Assembly: GCA_963680875.1 (NCBI GenBank) | Contig: OY804582.1 | Span: 49,184,646 to 49,248,645, forward strand | DNA length: 64,000 nucleotides | Source of the DNA: Bathymodiolus brooksi | Taxonomy: Eukaryota; Mollusca; Bivalvia; Mytilida; Modiolidae | Direction: 5' to 3' | In this document: positions 36,411 to 47,500 of the stretch, piece by piece | How positions within the stretch are numbered: position 1 is the stretch's first letter | Layout of the letters: every line of letters begins with the position of its first letter | The notes under the pieces: generated by a model | Database searches by the model: none | What the model saw: only the letters and a program-made list of their open reading frames with translations | What the model was told of the DNA's origin: nothing | Made by a program: the position numbers and the translations under genes

Positions 36411-38221
36411 ATGTGATGTTCTCCGTCGTAAAAAACAAACAACGTTTCAACATAAATAATAATATTCTATAATACAATATAAGGATTGTGGGAGATTGAT
36501 ATTACAATTTAAATAAAATTTAGTGGACACGAAGAGTTTCTGGAATAATCATCAAAGGTAACAGATTGGAAGGCCAAATAATTTACAGGAAATCTCAGAA
36601 CGTTTGTTTTCGAAATCAGCGATGGGAACTGTGCATGATGAGCTTAGTTTGAATAATAATCATATGAACAGCAACAGTATTCTGGCTATTGTTCTTCAAA
36701 GCAAAGTTAGGGAGTTTAATGTCCAAAACATATAAGAAATAATACATGGAAGTCTTGTAGCAGATCTTAATATGGGTAACATTATTTGTATAATATAATG
36801 CGAACTAATGCTTTCATGACTCATTGTTTTAGTGGAATGTAGTATTGGGAAATGTATCTTATAAAGAATTATACTAACATTTATGTTCACTTGACAGTCG
36901 CTATTTTCAATATAAACAAATACGAAAATGTACCCCAAGTTGTAATTGAGTTTTTAACCTGTTTCAAAAGTATGCAACTTTAACTAGTATAATGCTAAAA
37001 CATGTCAGATATATGAAACTAATATGCGTCATTGGCAATAGTGTTCCTTGGACACATTACAGGCAGACGACATTATATGAAGTTCAAAGTCGAAAGACAG
37101 TTTTTGTTAGTATATATCGTATGAATTATGAATATGTAAGGAAGCAAAACTAACATTGTAATGATTGCTTTTTATGACGGTCGTGCATAAATATATGCAA
37201 TGACAGAGGAATGAAGTCCACATTTTCTCTAGCACTACGCATGTTCGACGGAAACTATGCATATTTACACACATTTTCTCTAGCACTACGCATGCTCGAC
37301 GGAAGCTATGCCTATTTATATTCTGTATAAATACAAGGAATACACCAAGCAGCTTTGATCAAGTAGACTTAAAACCGAAACATGAAAACAAAATATATAG
37401 CTCACCGGCACAGCTTCAATACGTATCTCCTTAGGTTTAGACGTAAAGATCAGCTAAAGCCCTTAATATATTTATTTATCAAGACCTAAGAATAAATGAG
37501 TTTTTTTCAATGGTCAGGATTGCATACAAATAACCGAACAATCAAATCGCATGTAGGAATTAGGCCCGGTGCTGGCATGTAAACAGTTTCGGATACTTTT
37601 TCGACGACTGAAAATTCTCTGACGGATTGCTTCAAAGGTGCAGATAGGTAAAGATGATGACAAAAAGGAATCGGAATATCAAAAATATATTTATCATCCT
37701 TCAACGGGGTACCAATATTATGGCAAATCAGGTCAAGACACTAATATAAAACTATTTTGAAAAAGTGCTGTATGAAAATTTGACATTTGAGATTCCTCCC
37801 TTGTGGTTTTTAAGAGTAGTCGAGGGATACAAAAAATCATAAAAAGTCCCTGTGATTAGAATGTCCACAGGAGACTACTTGAATCTGGACTCCGGGCTAG
37901 GGATCCGGTGGTTGGACCAATCCTTAAATAATGGCATGTGACCGCGAGAGTAGTCTGGGCTCGCACACGCGTTGTTGGAGGCTTCACACCTGGCAACACA
38001 TCCTTTTTAGTGATGGATCCCTATTTTCACTTCGCTTTAGCAATAAACGTTTGTACTGAAGGTGTGGAGAAAGTTTTACGGACCAGTGTGTGAACGCGTC
38101 TGACCGTTGTGGAGGCGAAAGTTGTATGGGCTGGAATTTGTCATGATGTACGCACTCAGCTCAAAATTGTTCAAGGAACATTGAATGCGTAGCATACAGA
38201 TACGATATTCTTGATCTTATT
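36411..38221. other. Old mosaic sequence, no gene
   Basis: The part 36,525-36,600 is a copy of the 'gtttctggaataa' repeat. The part 37,328-37,410 resembles 5,326-5,415. A two-unit 51-bp tandem repeat sits at 37,219-37,320 ('ctctagcactacgcatg' in each). An ORF at 37,704-37,507 minus and a less AT-rich stretch at 37,860-38,110 match nothing I recognise. Confidence 0.5.
37219..37320. repeat. 51-bp tandem duplication
   Basis: Two adjacent units start with 'cacattttctctagcac' at 37,219 and 37,270 and differ at a few positions. Confidence 0.9.
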
Positions 38222-38414
38222 GTTCTGCCCTTTCTGCGACAGCATCTGCATATGAAATATATATCTCTCAGGTGATACGATATTCCAGAGCTTGCGGTTC
38301 CTATCAGGATTTCGTTGATAGAGGAATACTGCCAACCAATACGCTATTAAACCAAGGTTCATATTGGTGAAGTTGAAGTGATCACTTCGAAAATTTCCGG
38401 TCGCCAACATGAGC
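38222..38414 (+). pseudogene. Penelope-like RT remnant, thumb region only
   Basis: Across adjacent frames it reads TASAYEIYISQ, then VIRYSRACGSYQDFVDRG, then a NTLLNQG block and basic residues. This matches the part of the Naiad-type RT after the catalytic core (compare AYGVYISQLIRYARGSSNY at about 41,910). The fragment stops abruptly where the satellite starts. Only about 60 codons survive. Confidence 0.75.
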
Positions 38415-38586
38415 TAACATGTCTTACTGATAACATTACTTACACCATGTTGTATATCATATCACTATGTCAAATATAATGATAAATGTACACACATGTC
38501 TAACTGATAACACTACTTCAACCATGTTGTATGTCAGATCACTATGTCAGATTTAATGATACATGTACACACATATTTTACTGATT
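38415..38586 (+). repeat. 77-bp satellite, array 4 (about 2 units)
   Basis: Two units with 'gtcagatcactatgtcagat' and 'gataacactacttcaacc'. It is bounded left by an RT remnant and right by the 3' end of a LINE. Confidence 0.9.
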
Positions 38587-38589
38587 CCA

Positions 38590-39200
38590 ATATTTTATTA
38601 ATTCAACTCAGGCACCAAGTACAACATGAGCAAACAAATATACATAAATAAATACAAACATACATAGATATATGCAATAAACACATTTTGAACTAAATTG
38701 AAAATAGAAAATAACACAGGGGACAGAGATGACATTCATGAAAACAATCTGTTTAAACCCTTTTGAAAACGTGATAAATTTGTCAATAACTCGATATGAC
38801 AAAGAGATAACATACCAGCAATTGTTTGTGCGTTACTGTTTCTCAAATAATAGTTCGGTATATATCTAACGGTAAGATTCACAATTTCAGGATGGGAACA
38901 TATAAATAAATAGTGAAATTCGTCACCAATTAAATTTTCTTAACATTTTGTACACTTTCTGTGATCTTTACTAATATTGTACCAACGATCAGTTTCAATT
39001 GGTTATTTCATGTTACTAACCCTGAATTTAGTTATACATTTTCGGTATTGTTGGTCAATGCGTAAAAGGTAGGGTTATAATCAAGAATCTTTTTTTTTAA
39101 ATGGAATAAAATTTACCTCTTGAAGAGTTTGCAATTTGGCTTCTTCAATTTTGAACAAATTGATCTACTAAGTTCTGTTTTATATTAACTGATATATGCG
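38590..39200 (-). pseudogene. LINE B C-terminal part with zinc-finger-like tail
   Basis: The minus strand reads SVNIKQNLVDQFVQN (about 39,195-39,150), then IETDRWYNI (about 39,003-38,975), K-C-T-K-C, GDEFHYLFICSHPE, and a helix ending near 38,770. The IET-x-RW motif and the Cys/His cluster are the usual end of this LINE type. In-frame stops are present. The 3' end lies at about 38,587 against satellite, without a long A tail. Confidence 0.8.
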
Positions 39201-39232
39201 TTCCACGGAATATCCTACGGGATACCCCCGAT

Positions 39233-39800
39233 TTGTCTTACGTTCAGCCAGAGGGTAATCATTATTTCAAAACTTCCGATTCGTATCAAATTTTAAAATC
39301 TTGTTCTATTAATATTTCGGACTGTCTTAAATCTCCAGGTACTTGTGACTCTTCTCCATGCATTACTACTTGCAAAATAAAAACTGACAAAATAATACTT
39401 GTAAAACATGCGTCATGCTAATAACTTCTCCTGAATTTACAACTAATTTAACTGGAAAAACGTACTACACCAAATCGTTTGAACCTCTGGACTGTTCTAC
39501 TAAAAATGTCATTTACGGCATAGAATGTACACTCTGTGGACTTTTGTATGTTGGTGAAACTCGTCAAACATTGCGAAGTAGGATGAACCAACATCGATAT
39601 GATGCAAAAGATCCCAAATACAGGATTTTGTATAATCATTTCAATCAACCGGGTCATGACCGCTGTTTGACGATGAAAGTTCGAATCATCGAGAAGATTT
39701 ACCATCATACAAACAGTCCTATTCTTAGTACACCTTACCGCACCGATAGAGAGTTGTTCTGGATAAAAGAATTAGGCACTGCAATGCCTTACGTTGCAAT
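39233..39800 (+). pseudogene. Naiad N-terminal region and GIY-YIG endonuclease
   Basis: The clear part is in the frame open at 39,415-39,858: NVIYGIECTLCGLLYVGETRQ (GIY as IYGI, YIG as YVG), LRSRMNQHR with the conserved Arg, a C-x2-C pair, two His-containing blocks (NQHR, NQPGH) and TDRELFWI with a candidate catalytic Glu. This is the nicking endonuclease with the Cys/His motif of Penelope elements. A Cys-rich stretch upstream (open at 39,233-39,421, another frame) may be the damaged N-terminus; the frames change near 39,390-39,415. A one-base loss near 39,793 shifts the frame before the linker. Confidence 0.85.
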
Positions 39801-41543
39801 GGTAACATCAAAGGAGTGGGAAATTTGTCAAGTCCTGGATGCAACGAAATCAACGTGATGAGCCTTTTTAATACTATTCCAAGAACTAAACGTAGCCATG
39901 GTCATAAAAGAATTCAACATCCTAATGTTAAAAAGTCCTCTAAACCAAGAACGTTACAAGATACTTTTAATGATTTACTTTCTAATATACAGAAACCTCT
40001 TGGAATTCATCATATTCGTACAATCTTATTTTCACTACCTGTAAACTACCTCAAAGATCTTAGGGATTTTGGACTTGACAAAGGAGGCGTAGATCCTTTT
40101 TCTCCTAAGTACAGATTGTCTAGTATTATATGTGACGTGGCGTCCTTTCGTCTTTTTAAACCAGTTCGATCTGAACCTCTTCATGATAACAACAGAAAAT
40201 TCCTCCATATTCCGTTTGCTAACAAAGGAATCGATGCTATTAACATCAGCAACATTCTTAATAGAAAAGAGGTCGTAAAAGAAATTCCACCATATTTCAA
40301 AAATCAATCTGTTCCCATTGTCTCCTATAGTTACACTAACAGCATTGGCCGTAAAATTTTCAACTACAAAGAAGCATTGCAAGATATTAACATAGAAGAG
40401 TACATTAAGAACCCTCTGACTTGTGACTGCTCCCACTCTCCTTTTCAATACAACCCATCTGGACATGTAATCACTGGTGATCTGAATATCATTCAACATG
40501 AGAGTCTCCGAAAGGTGATTTCTCATGGTCCTAAATTCAGAGAACCTCAACACATCAATTGGAAACATAATTTCAAGATAATTATGGATGCTGTTGAAGA
40601 TTATGCCAGAAGGTGGATAAAGAGAGAAGTAGACCAAGATCCTGAGTTAGAGTCCTAGTCAGACTGGGTTAGAACAATTAGGTCTCTAGTACAAGGTCGG
40701 ATTCACAAACTCAAAAATTGTGTTAATAGTCGACCTAAGTCTGTATTTAAAGACCAAGAAGCTGTTAAGTGTCTTTCCTCTCTTCATGACAAATATGTTA
40801 TCGTTCCTGCGGACAAGGCTTCCAACAATATCGTGTTTGTATGTAAATCATATTACTTCGAATGCCTAATCAAGGAATTAGGTATAAATAGCAACACCTC
40901 TAGTAATACCACATACAAACCAACTTCGTTCGACAAAGATGAAATCCTAGTTAACCACAGATCATTCATGACCTCTTTAAACATTCCCTCTGGTAAAAAG
41001 TCTGAGGATTTACCCTATTTATATTGGATACCTAAACTCCATAAGACACCATACAAAGAAAGGTACATAGCGGGATCATCAACTTGTTCGACGAAAGAAT
41101 TGTCTATTCACCTAACAAAGATTCTGTCTGCAGTAAAAGAGGGACAACAGAAATATTGTGAAACTGTTTACTCGCGTAGTGGCATAAATCACATGTGGAT
41201 TTTGAAAAACTCTAAAGATCTTTTGGATAACCTGAAATCAAGATCTTTCTCTCAGGTATCCTCCATCAAAACCTTTGATTTTTCAACTCTATATACCACC
41301 CTACCGCATGACAAATTAAAAACCCGCTTAAAAGAAACAATTCATAAAGCTTTTAGTCATAGAAACTATGGCTCAAAATTTGTTGTGTTAGGCTACAATT
41401 CCACATATTTTTCAAACAAAATTCATAAAGGTAAAACATGCTACTCCGAGGAACAAGTGATCAGTATGCAGGAGTTCCTCATCGATAACATATTTGTCTC
41501 CTTTGGAGGGACACTGTTTCAGCAGGTCGTCGGCATACCAATG
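39793..41543 (+). pseudogene. Naiad linker (CxC) and first half of reverse transcriptase
   Basis: One continuous frame with a single TAG at 40,656-40,658. It contains GVGNLSSPGCNEINV, a linker with CDC (40,422-40,430) followed by GHVITGDL and GPKFREP (the diagnostic CxC domain), then KYVIVPADKASNNIVFV, PKLHKTP (RT finger block) and DFSTLYTTLPH (motif A, about 41,275-41,310). About 60 codons between finger blocks and motif A fit the insertion-in-fingers region reported for this clade. The frame breaks at 41,543, inside GIPMG of motif B. No in-frame UGA is present, so the selenocysteine variants known in some clam Naiads are not seen in this part. Confidence 0.9.
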
Positions 41544-41545
41544 GT

Positions 41546-42148
41546 ACGAATTGTGCCCCTCTTCTAGCCGATTTATTTTTATACTCATATGAGTCGGAGT
41601 TTCTTCAAAAGCTTGTAAAAGATAAGAAGATTCATGAGGCTAGAGCCTTTAATTTCACATACAGGTATATTGATGACGTTTTATCTATCAATAATTCTAG
41701 ATTTGCAGAATTTCTTCCATTGATATATCCTCCAGAGCTGGAAGTTAAAGAGACCACCGATACAGCTTCGTCCGCATCATTTTTGGACTTATACCTCGAA
41801 TTTGACGACAGTGGTCAACTCAGTACTAAAATTTATGATAAGCGGGACGACTTCAATTTTAAAATCATAAATTTTCCAAATATGTGCAGCAATATACCAG
41901 CTTCTCCTGCATATGGTGTTTACATCTCGCAATTGATTCGCTATGCAAGGGGCAGTAGCAATTATTCTGATTTCCTGAAACGTCATCTTCATCTGAGAAA
42001 CAGGCTACTGGACCAGGGCTATAAAAAGATTCGCCTTATTCGATCTCTTAAAAAGTTAATATTCCGATACCAATATCTTGTCGAAATATATTCCGTCTCT
42101 GCAGAAAAAATTATAAGCGATGCATTTTCATATAGTGAAAATGTATAA
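41546..42148 (+). pseudogene. Naiad reverse transcriptase, second half
   Basis: Shifted by one base from the first half, this frame is open from 41,546 to the stop at 42,146-42,148. It reads NCAPLLADLFLYSYE (rest of motif B), TYRYIDDVLS with both catalytic Asp residues (about 41,660-41,682), SASFLDLYLEF, IYDKRDDFNF, AYGVYISQLIRYARG and a basic helical C-terminus. The endonuclease is not found after the RT, which excludes canonical C-terminal-endonuclease Penelope elements. Confidence 0.9.
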
Positions 42149-42512
42149 AGATAAAGAGTCAAATATGTCAAGAATTTTTTTTGTCAATGTGTGACGTAAA
42201 AATATTTTTGACATTTACGTCACCGAATATGGTACTGCTTTGACAACTATTTTAACCTATTTTGTTCCTGTATTTAAATACTGTTACAGTGACAGCCGGA
42301 ACCTTTGAACCGTAATGAGAGCGGGAGGTTTGGCGCCTTAAAATCTGATTCAACCCACCATTTCTTTAGAAATGCCTGTACCAAGTCAGGGTCATTACGG
42401 TTTTCACAGTTTTCCGGTTGTTGACTGATTTTGTCTGTTTATAAAATTATGAGTTTTGACTTTCCCTTTGTAAGATTGTTCGGAGTTCGGTAATTTTGTT
42501 ATTACCTTTATT
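42149..42512 (+). repeat. Naiad 3' untranslated tail
   Basis: Non-coding. Its last 220 bases define the family end, as the same stretch occurs inverted at 34,976-35,195. It ends 'gttattacctttattt'. Confidence 0.85.
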
Positions 42513-42529
42513 TACATTGACAGGCATCT

Positions 42530-43320
42530 GATTACTAAAAATAAATCTTAGCCCAATGCTGTCAAAAATATTTTCAACATGTCTTACAAGTAAAATTTGT
42601 GGTTTCCTTCATTATATAAATTAAACAATAGTCTGTATATTTTTGATGATAACTTTTCAGTAGAAATTAATCTACTCCAAAAACAAAGCGTTCTAATTGT
42701 AATTCTTATGTCAAACGGATATCTTCCTAATTCACCGTACACTAAAACAATTGGAGTGGTAGCTCTAACATTTAGGATTCCTTTCAAAAATTGAAGGTGT
42801 ACTTTCCCAATGTTGTCATTTTTACCAATGCCCGATATTTCACATCCAAATAGTAAAATCGGTGCTACCAATCAATCGAAAATCTTAAATTGAAGGTCAA
42901 GGTAGTCGAAGGTTTCAAATGTTGTAATAGACATCATATAACGCCTTTTGGGATTCTTCAACTAATTTCTTTTTTGCAAATTTAACACTGCCTGTATAAT
43001 GAAATAAAACACCTAAATATAAATAAGCATCTGTCTAATCTAACTCAATTCCGGCTAATTTAAGCTTTACCTCAGGTCTGTATTTACCCTTCGAACACAT
43101 GACAACTTTAGTTTTACTTGTATATCCAAATTTTACAGTAGTTACTAAACTCATCTAACATTGATTGCATTCCATCTAACGATTCAGGACATAATAGGGT
43201 ATCGTCTGTATATAAAATTAGGAATATTTTCATATAAATATCTAGTTGTTCATAGAACAGTGAATCTGCCATATCTAACGACGATACACCAGCAATTTCC
43301 AAATACGATTCTGAATCAAT
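42530..43320 (-). pseudogene. LINE B reverse transcriptase part
   Basis: Open frames at 43,302-43,114 (ILYTDDTLL, the catalytic motif C with YTDD in place of the usual YADD, then an SMLDEFSNYCKIW helix) and 42,871-42,584 (PILLFGCEISG, then TPIVLVYGELGRYPF and RTLCFWSRLI) are classic RT palm and thumb blocks of CR1/Jockey-like LINEs. Frameshifts separate them. The part upstream of motif C is missing, so the copy is 5'-truncated. Exact clade not assigned. Confidence 0.85.
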
Positions 43321-43491
43321 TAGAAAATTAATAGTACTATATAAGTACTAATTTATTTATAATGATAACATAGAGGTTATCCTATTATGTGAAATCATTA
43401 TTAATCGCGGAGTTCTTATTTTCGTGGATTTCGTGGATTTCGTGGTTCATGTAAAACTTAAAAATCAAGATCCAACGAAATACAATTTTCA
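43321..43491. repeat. Old dispersed repeat left of copy B
   Basis: Resembles 14,855-15,010 and 55,076-55,235, for example 'atagtactatataagtacta'. It lies between the 5' end of LINE B and copy B. Confidence 0.75.
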
Positions 43492-43745
43492 CATTGACTG
43501 TCGCCTATATTGCTTGAACATAATGGCGTATGAATTTGGAACCCTTCTGTCATTTACGACTTCTGAACACATCTTACGTATCTTCAATCTTTTCTGACAT
43601 ACATATTTTAGATTATATTTAGGGTGATAGGGAATATATGCCTACCATTCCTACGTAATCAGTGATAATTGTTGTAGACCTAACTGTTTATTGTTACGTA
43701 GAAACACCATACTAAATATCGTCCTCCGTAAATATCATTTCTTTC

Positions 43746-44387
43746 CAATGATGTTTTCAAGGACAATGAAAAGAATTTAATCTGGTCCTTTAATTTCAAT
43801 TTCCGCTATATAGATCATGTCATATCACTAAATAAGATTGATGATTTTGTCAATTGCATCTATGCCATTGAGCTTGAGATAAAGCATTCCACAGATACAT
43901 CGAAGTCTACTTCATACCATGACCTACACCTTGACATTGGCAGTGAGAGCCCTTTAAGAACGGTATTCTACGACAAAAGAGATCATTTCAATTTGTCCAT
44001 TGTAAACTTTTTATTTATATATTTGTATATGTTACAACATTACAACAACACCTCTATGTGGAATACATATCTCTCAGTTGATCCAATATTCCTGAACATG
44101 TGGTTCCCATTATGACCTACTTGATAGAGAGTTACTACTGGTAATGAAGCACTACTGAATCAATTGTTTCTAGTGGCGAAGATGAAGTCATCTCTTGGAA
44201 AGTTATACGGTCACAAACATGACCTGGTTAACCGTTACGGAATAGCTGTGTTACAAATGACCACGAATATGCTATGTTTGTTGTCCATGACTATCACCGG
44301 GTTGGTAGCAACAGTAACACGATTGATGCCATATATTGAACAGGAACTGCTTACCCTTGCGAAGTACCTGAGTTCACTCTCAGCTTT
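43746..44387 (+). pseudogene. Decayed Penelope-like RT, C-terminal part (copy B)
   Basis: Counterpart of 255-895. It keeps the base lost in copy A near 710, so the C-terminal frame is open (44,164-44,427): KSSLGKLYGHKHDLVNRYGIA, then a QMTTNM block like the end of mussel Penelope RTs. The YIDD position again reads YIDH (about 43,806). It is followed by the 3'-UTR-like repeat. Confidence 0.8.
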
Positions 44388-44555
44388 AAGTAGGTGCCTC
44401 TTGTTTGCTCTTTTGTTTTCTGTGTAATGTCATTGTATGTTCCTCTCCTCTTGTTCATTGCAATGTGTTTTCTTCTTCGATTTATGGAATTAAAGATATC
44501 CCTTTGGTATCTGCAAAATTTCCTACGTTGATTTTCCTTCTTGTAATATGTGTTG
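44388..44555 (+). repeat. Retroelement 3'-UTR-like repeat (copy B)
   Basis: Counterpart of 896-1,062, directly after the RT remnant. Confidence 0.65.
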
Positions 44556-47500
44556 AATAGTTTGTGAAGTATCCCCCCTTTTTCATGCATTTCTCTGACC
44601 TCATATTATTGCTTTGACAGTTGATTATTTTTATGAATCTGCAGTATATTCTTTGGTATTACCAGTATTGTGTACCTGTATTGTAGTACCAGTATCGCGG
44701 CCGGCTGCTTCATATTATCCTATTCTTTTGTTCTTGTGTATATGTACTTTAGTTTTTATAATTTTATACATAAAAACGTCATTTGAATATTGTTAGATTA
44801 ATGGGAATAGAACCCATGCTGGACTTTTGGATAACTTCTGTCTAATCTATATAATTAATATATATATATATGACTCTTGACAATGTATGTTCAGAACTGA
44901 CGAGTACATCCACTTTTAAAGTATATTCTCGGAACAAAATTAACAAGTAACGAGTCGACCTCAAATAAATATAAATAAGACAGAACATAGGTGATAATAT
45001 AGAAGATTTGAAATAACGAAATATAAGCGTGAATCGATGGGACGTATGCCAATACAAGTTTTTCGTTTTAATTGTGGTATTTGTTATCTATTTTGGCTTT
45101 GTAGCTATAGAAAATGTAAAAAAATATAAAATAAAAACGCTTTTGCATATGGAAATGTATTAGGTAAAATAATACACTCTTACGATCTCGTTTATTGTAT
45201 TTTTTTAGTCTACACTTATATTATATTCTCCATTACGTAATATACGGAATATTGATTTATAATATGTTCTTAATCTACGTCATTGTCGAATAACTGTCTG
45301 AGATGTATGAAGTATGAAAACGGACGTAATTAAATAAACGTTAGAGAAACCCGAAGGAAAAAAAATATTATCCTCAATAGAGTACACAAATGTGTTAGTC
45401 ATTATTCTATTATGAATAATATGAATATACACATTAACAGATAACATGAACGTCTGGACAATCGGAGATGACACAACGCTGCTCTCTCAAATTCCTTATA
45501 CCACCTTTTATGCAAAATCTGACGCATCCCCACTCCCATACTCCCGCAGAGGTTTCATTCTCAACTAACGTCGGATGAGTCCCAAAAGATATTGCCCCTA
45601 TTCTAGACAAAAGAAATCAATCTGCATATAACGAACCTGCCTATCACATGCAAGGTATCGAACACATAGTACCTTGCAGCATGGTAGACCTTTTTTGCAA
45701 CAATAACATGCTTACCATCGCATAAAACGTATCCCACAAAAAAGCAACATTAGTCCTAATTCACAATTACCATCAATGAGCTTGACTTAAAATGAGTAAA
45801 CATTTTCAGAGTCGACACTATCCTCCTATAATTTCCCTAGACATTCGCCGAGGTATCACACCGTCGCACCTATTGCATAATCTATAATACTACAACATCA
45901 ATCCCACAGCAATAACAATGGTTTAGTTCCTTCATTCGGAACAGAAAAACGAGCGTTAGAATCTGATTTGCTGTTTGCGCGCTAGTCCGAGGACCCCCTG
46001 ATGTATCTCAAATGCAAAATACCTTTTCTGACCTATATCAAAGACACACCAAGAACAGCAACTTCATCCGAGACAAATGTGTTTGCCTGCTATTTCGATC
46101 CATCATAACCAGGCTGAGAGCAACATGCCCCACACAGATCTAGCATCACCTGATTTCGACCGTTAGATAAGGAGATTTAAACATATGTGAGAATGAAATG
46201 TAAATGTGGAAGTAACGTAAAAATAAAATTATAATATCACGTATGCATTGGCTTGGAGAACAATGCCGTATTGTCAGACATGGATAGCATGTTTAAGTCA
46301 TTTCATGTATTTTACAGGACCATGGCGCATACAAGCATTAACAATGTTCGTCTTGTTCCTTTGCATATTCATTTTCGCGGGAAACATACTAAATATAATA
46401 ATCTAACGACTACGAAACGCCGGTGACAATGTCAGGTTGTTAATGATTTACCTTATGCTTGTTAGCATTTCATTTGCGTGTTAAAAGCAAAATTCAACGC
46501 ATTTTAATTCTTGAATTAGACAGCGCTACATGATTTGTGTGCGATCATCGCCACATCATTATGCATACATTAGAATCATTGTACAAAGTGTACTACCGTG
46601 TGGTACTGTCAGACACATTAGAATGTGTTGGGATTTTAATATGGATTGGCAGGATATACGACAATTGTATCCCTCGCTACTGCTCCAAACATGTATGGTT
46701 GCTAAGAATTATTTCTGAGATAGATAAAGGAAATTGATATGTCTATTTACTACAATTAAGATTTGACTCAATTATTGTGAAAGTCATCCTTACCCAATAG
46801 GTTGTACTTTATGCAATTTATTGATAAAATAAGAACGCCTAAATACCTTTTGCATGATGTTTTAGAATAAACATATGATCACCCATTATCTCAACATTTC
46901 CAATTTTACAACGTAGAATGTGCATTTGAAAACCTATGCCGTAAATAGGTTTTCAGCTATAGAAGAAAATAAACACTAAGATTTGTCTGGAGGGTAATTT
47001 CCAGACCGATTAAAGTAACGCAAATTCTGCAATCCCGCTATCGAGATTGATTCCTCATGGACATAGCTCATTCTCAAATACACGTCCAACACGACAGCTC
47101 ACACAAGTTGGTCTATTAGAAAACTTGGACCTTACATGTAAAGTAATAAAGACTGAGAGGTTGTACAGTTGTATTTACGTTTACATTGTAGATTTCGATT
47201 CATTTTTACATTCTTGATTGGAATATACATAGTGCATGTTATTCTTTGATGTTTTAATAAAGGTCAGACACATTTTTGTGAAATGAATAGTGTTCTCAGA
47301 GATTTCGATAAAAACGATTTCACACATAAAATAGTATTCGCCAAACACTGACTGTGTACAAAGACAAAGTCATGCTTTGTCAACAAATTTCAATGAAATT
47401 ATCAAAACTGTCATCTAAAACAGCCGTGATCCTTTTCATTTATTAAAAACGAAACGTTTGTTTCTTAGTTTTATAACTTCCACGCCAATTCAAACGCTCA

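Larger units (their letters stand above)
39201..42512 (+). mobile_element. Naiad-type Penelope-like element with permuted domains
   Basis: A near full-length coding region with endonuclease first and RT last, ending in a 3' tail also found as solo fragments at 34,976-35,195 (inverted) and 6,118-6,147. The order GIY-YIG, CxC linker, RT defines the N-terminal-endonuclease Penelope clade (Naiad in animals). The 5' boundary is set where LINE B's frame is interrupted, the 3' boundary where the tail homology ends. The last bases contain a small inverted repeat ('ggtaat'/'attacc' in reverse complement). No clear target-site duplication was seen. Confidence 0.9.
38583..43320 (-). mobile_element. LINE B, 5'-truncated and split by a Naiad element
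   Basis: The minus-strand RT part (43,320-42,520) and C-terminal part (39,200-38,590) belong to one LINE and are separated exactly by the plus-strand Penelope-like element. Reading frames stop at VRHVENIF...FSNQMPVNV on one side and resume at SVNIKQNLVDQF on the other, consecutive blocks in this LINE family. The 5' end is truncated at about 43,320 and the 3' end abuts satellite. Confidence 0.8.

Noticed and set aside
40035..40637. 200-codon minus-strand ORF
   Set aside because: It is the antisense shadow of the Naiad linker and RT region.
39816..42148. Selenocysteine (UGA) recoding in the Naiad
   Set aside because: The linker and RT frames contain one UAG and two frameshifts but no in-frame UGA. 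The only UGA of interest is in the uncertain N-terminal stretch.
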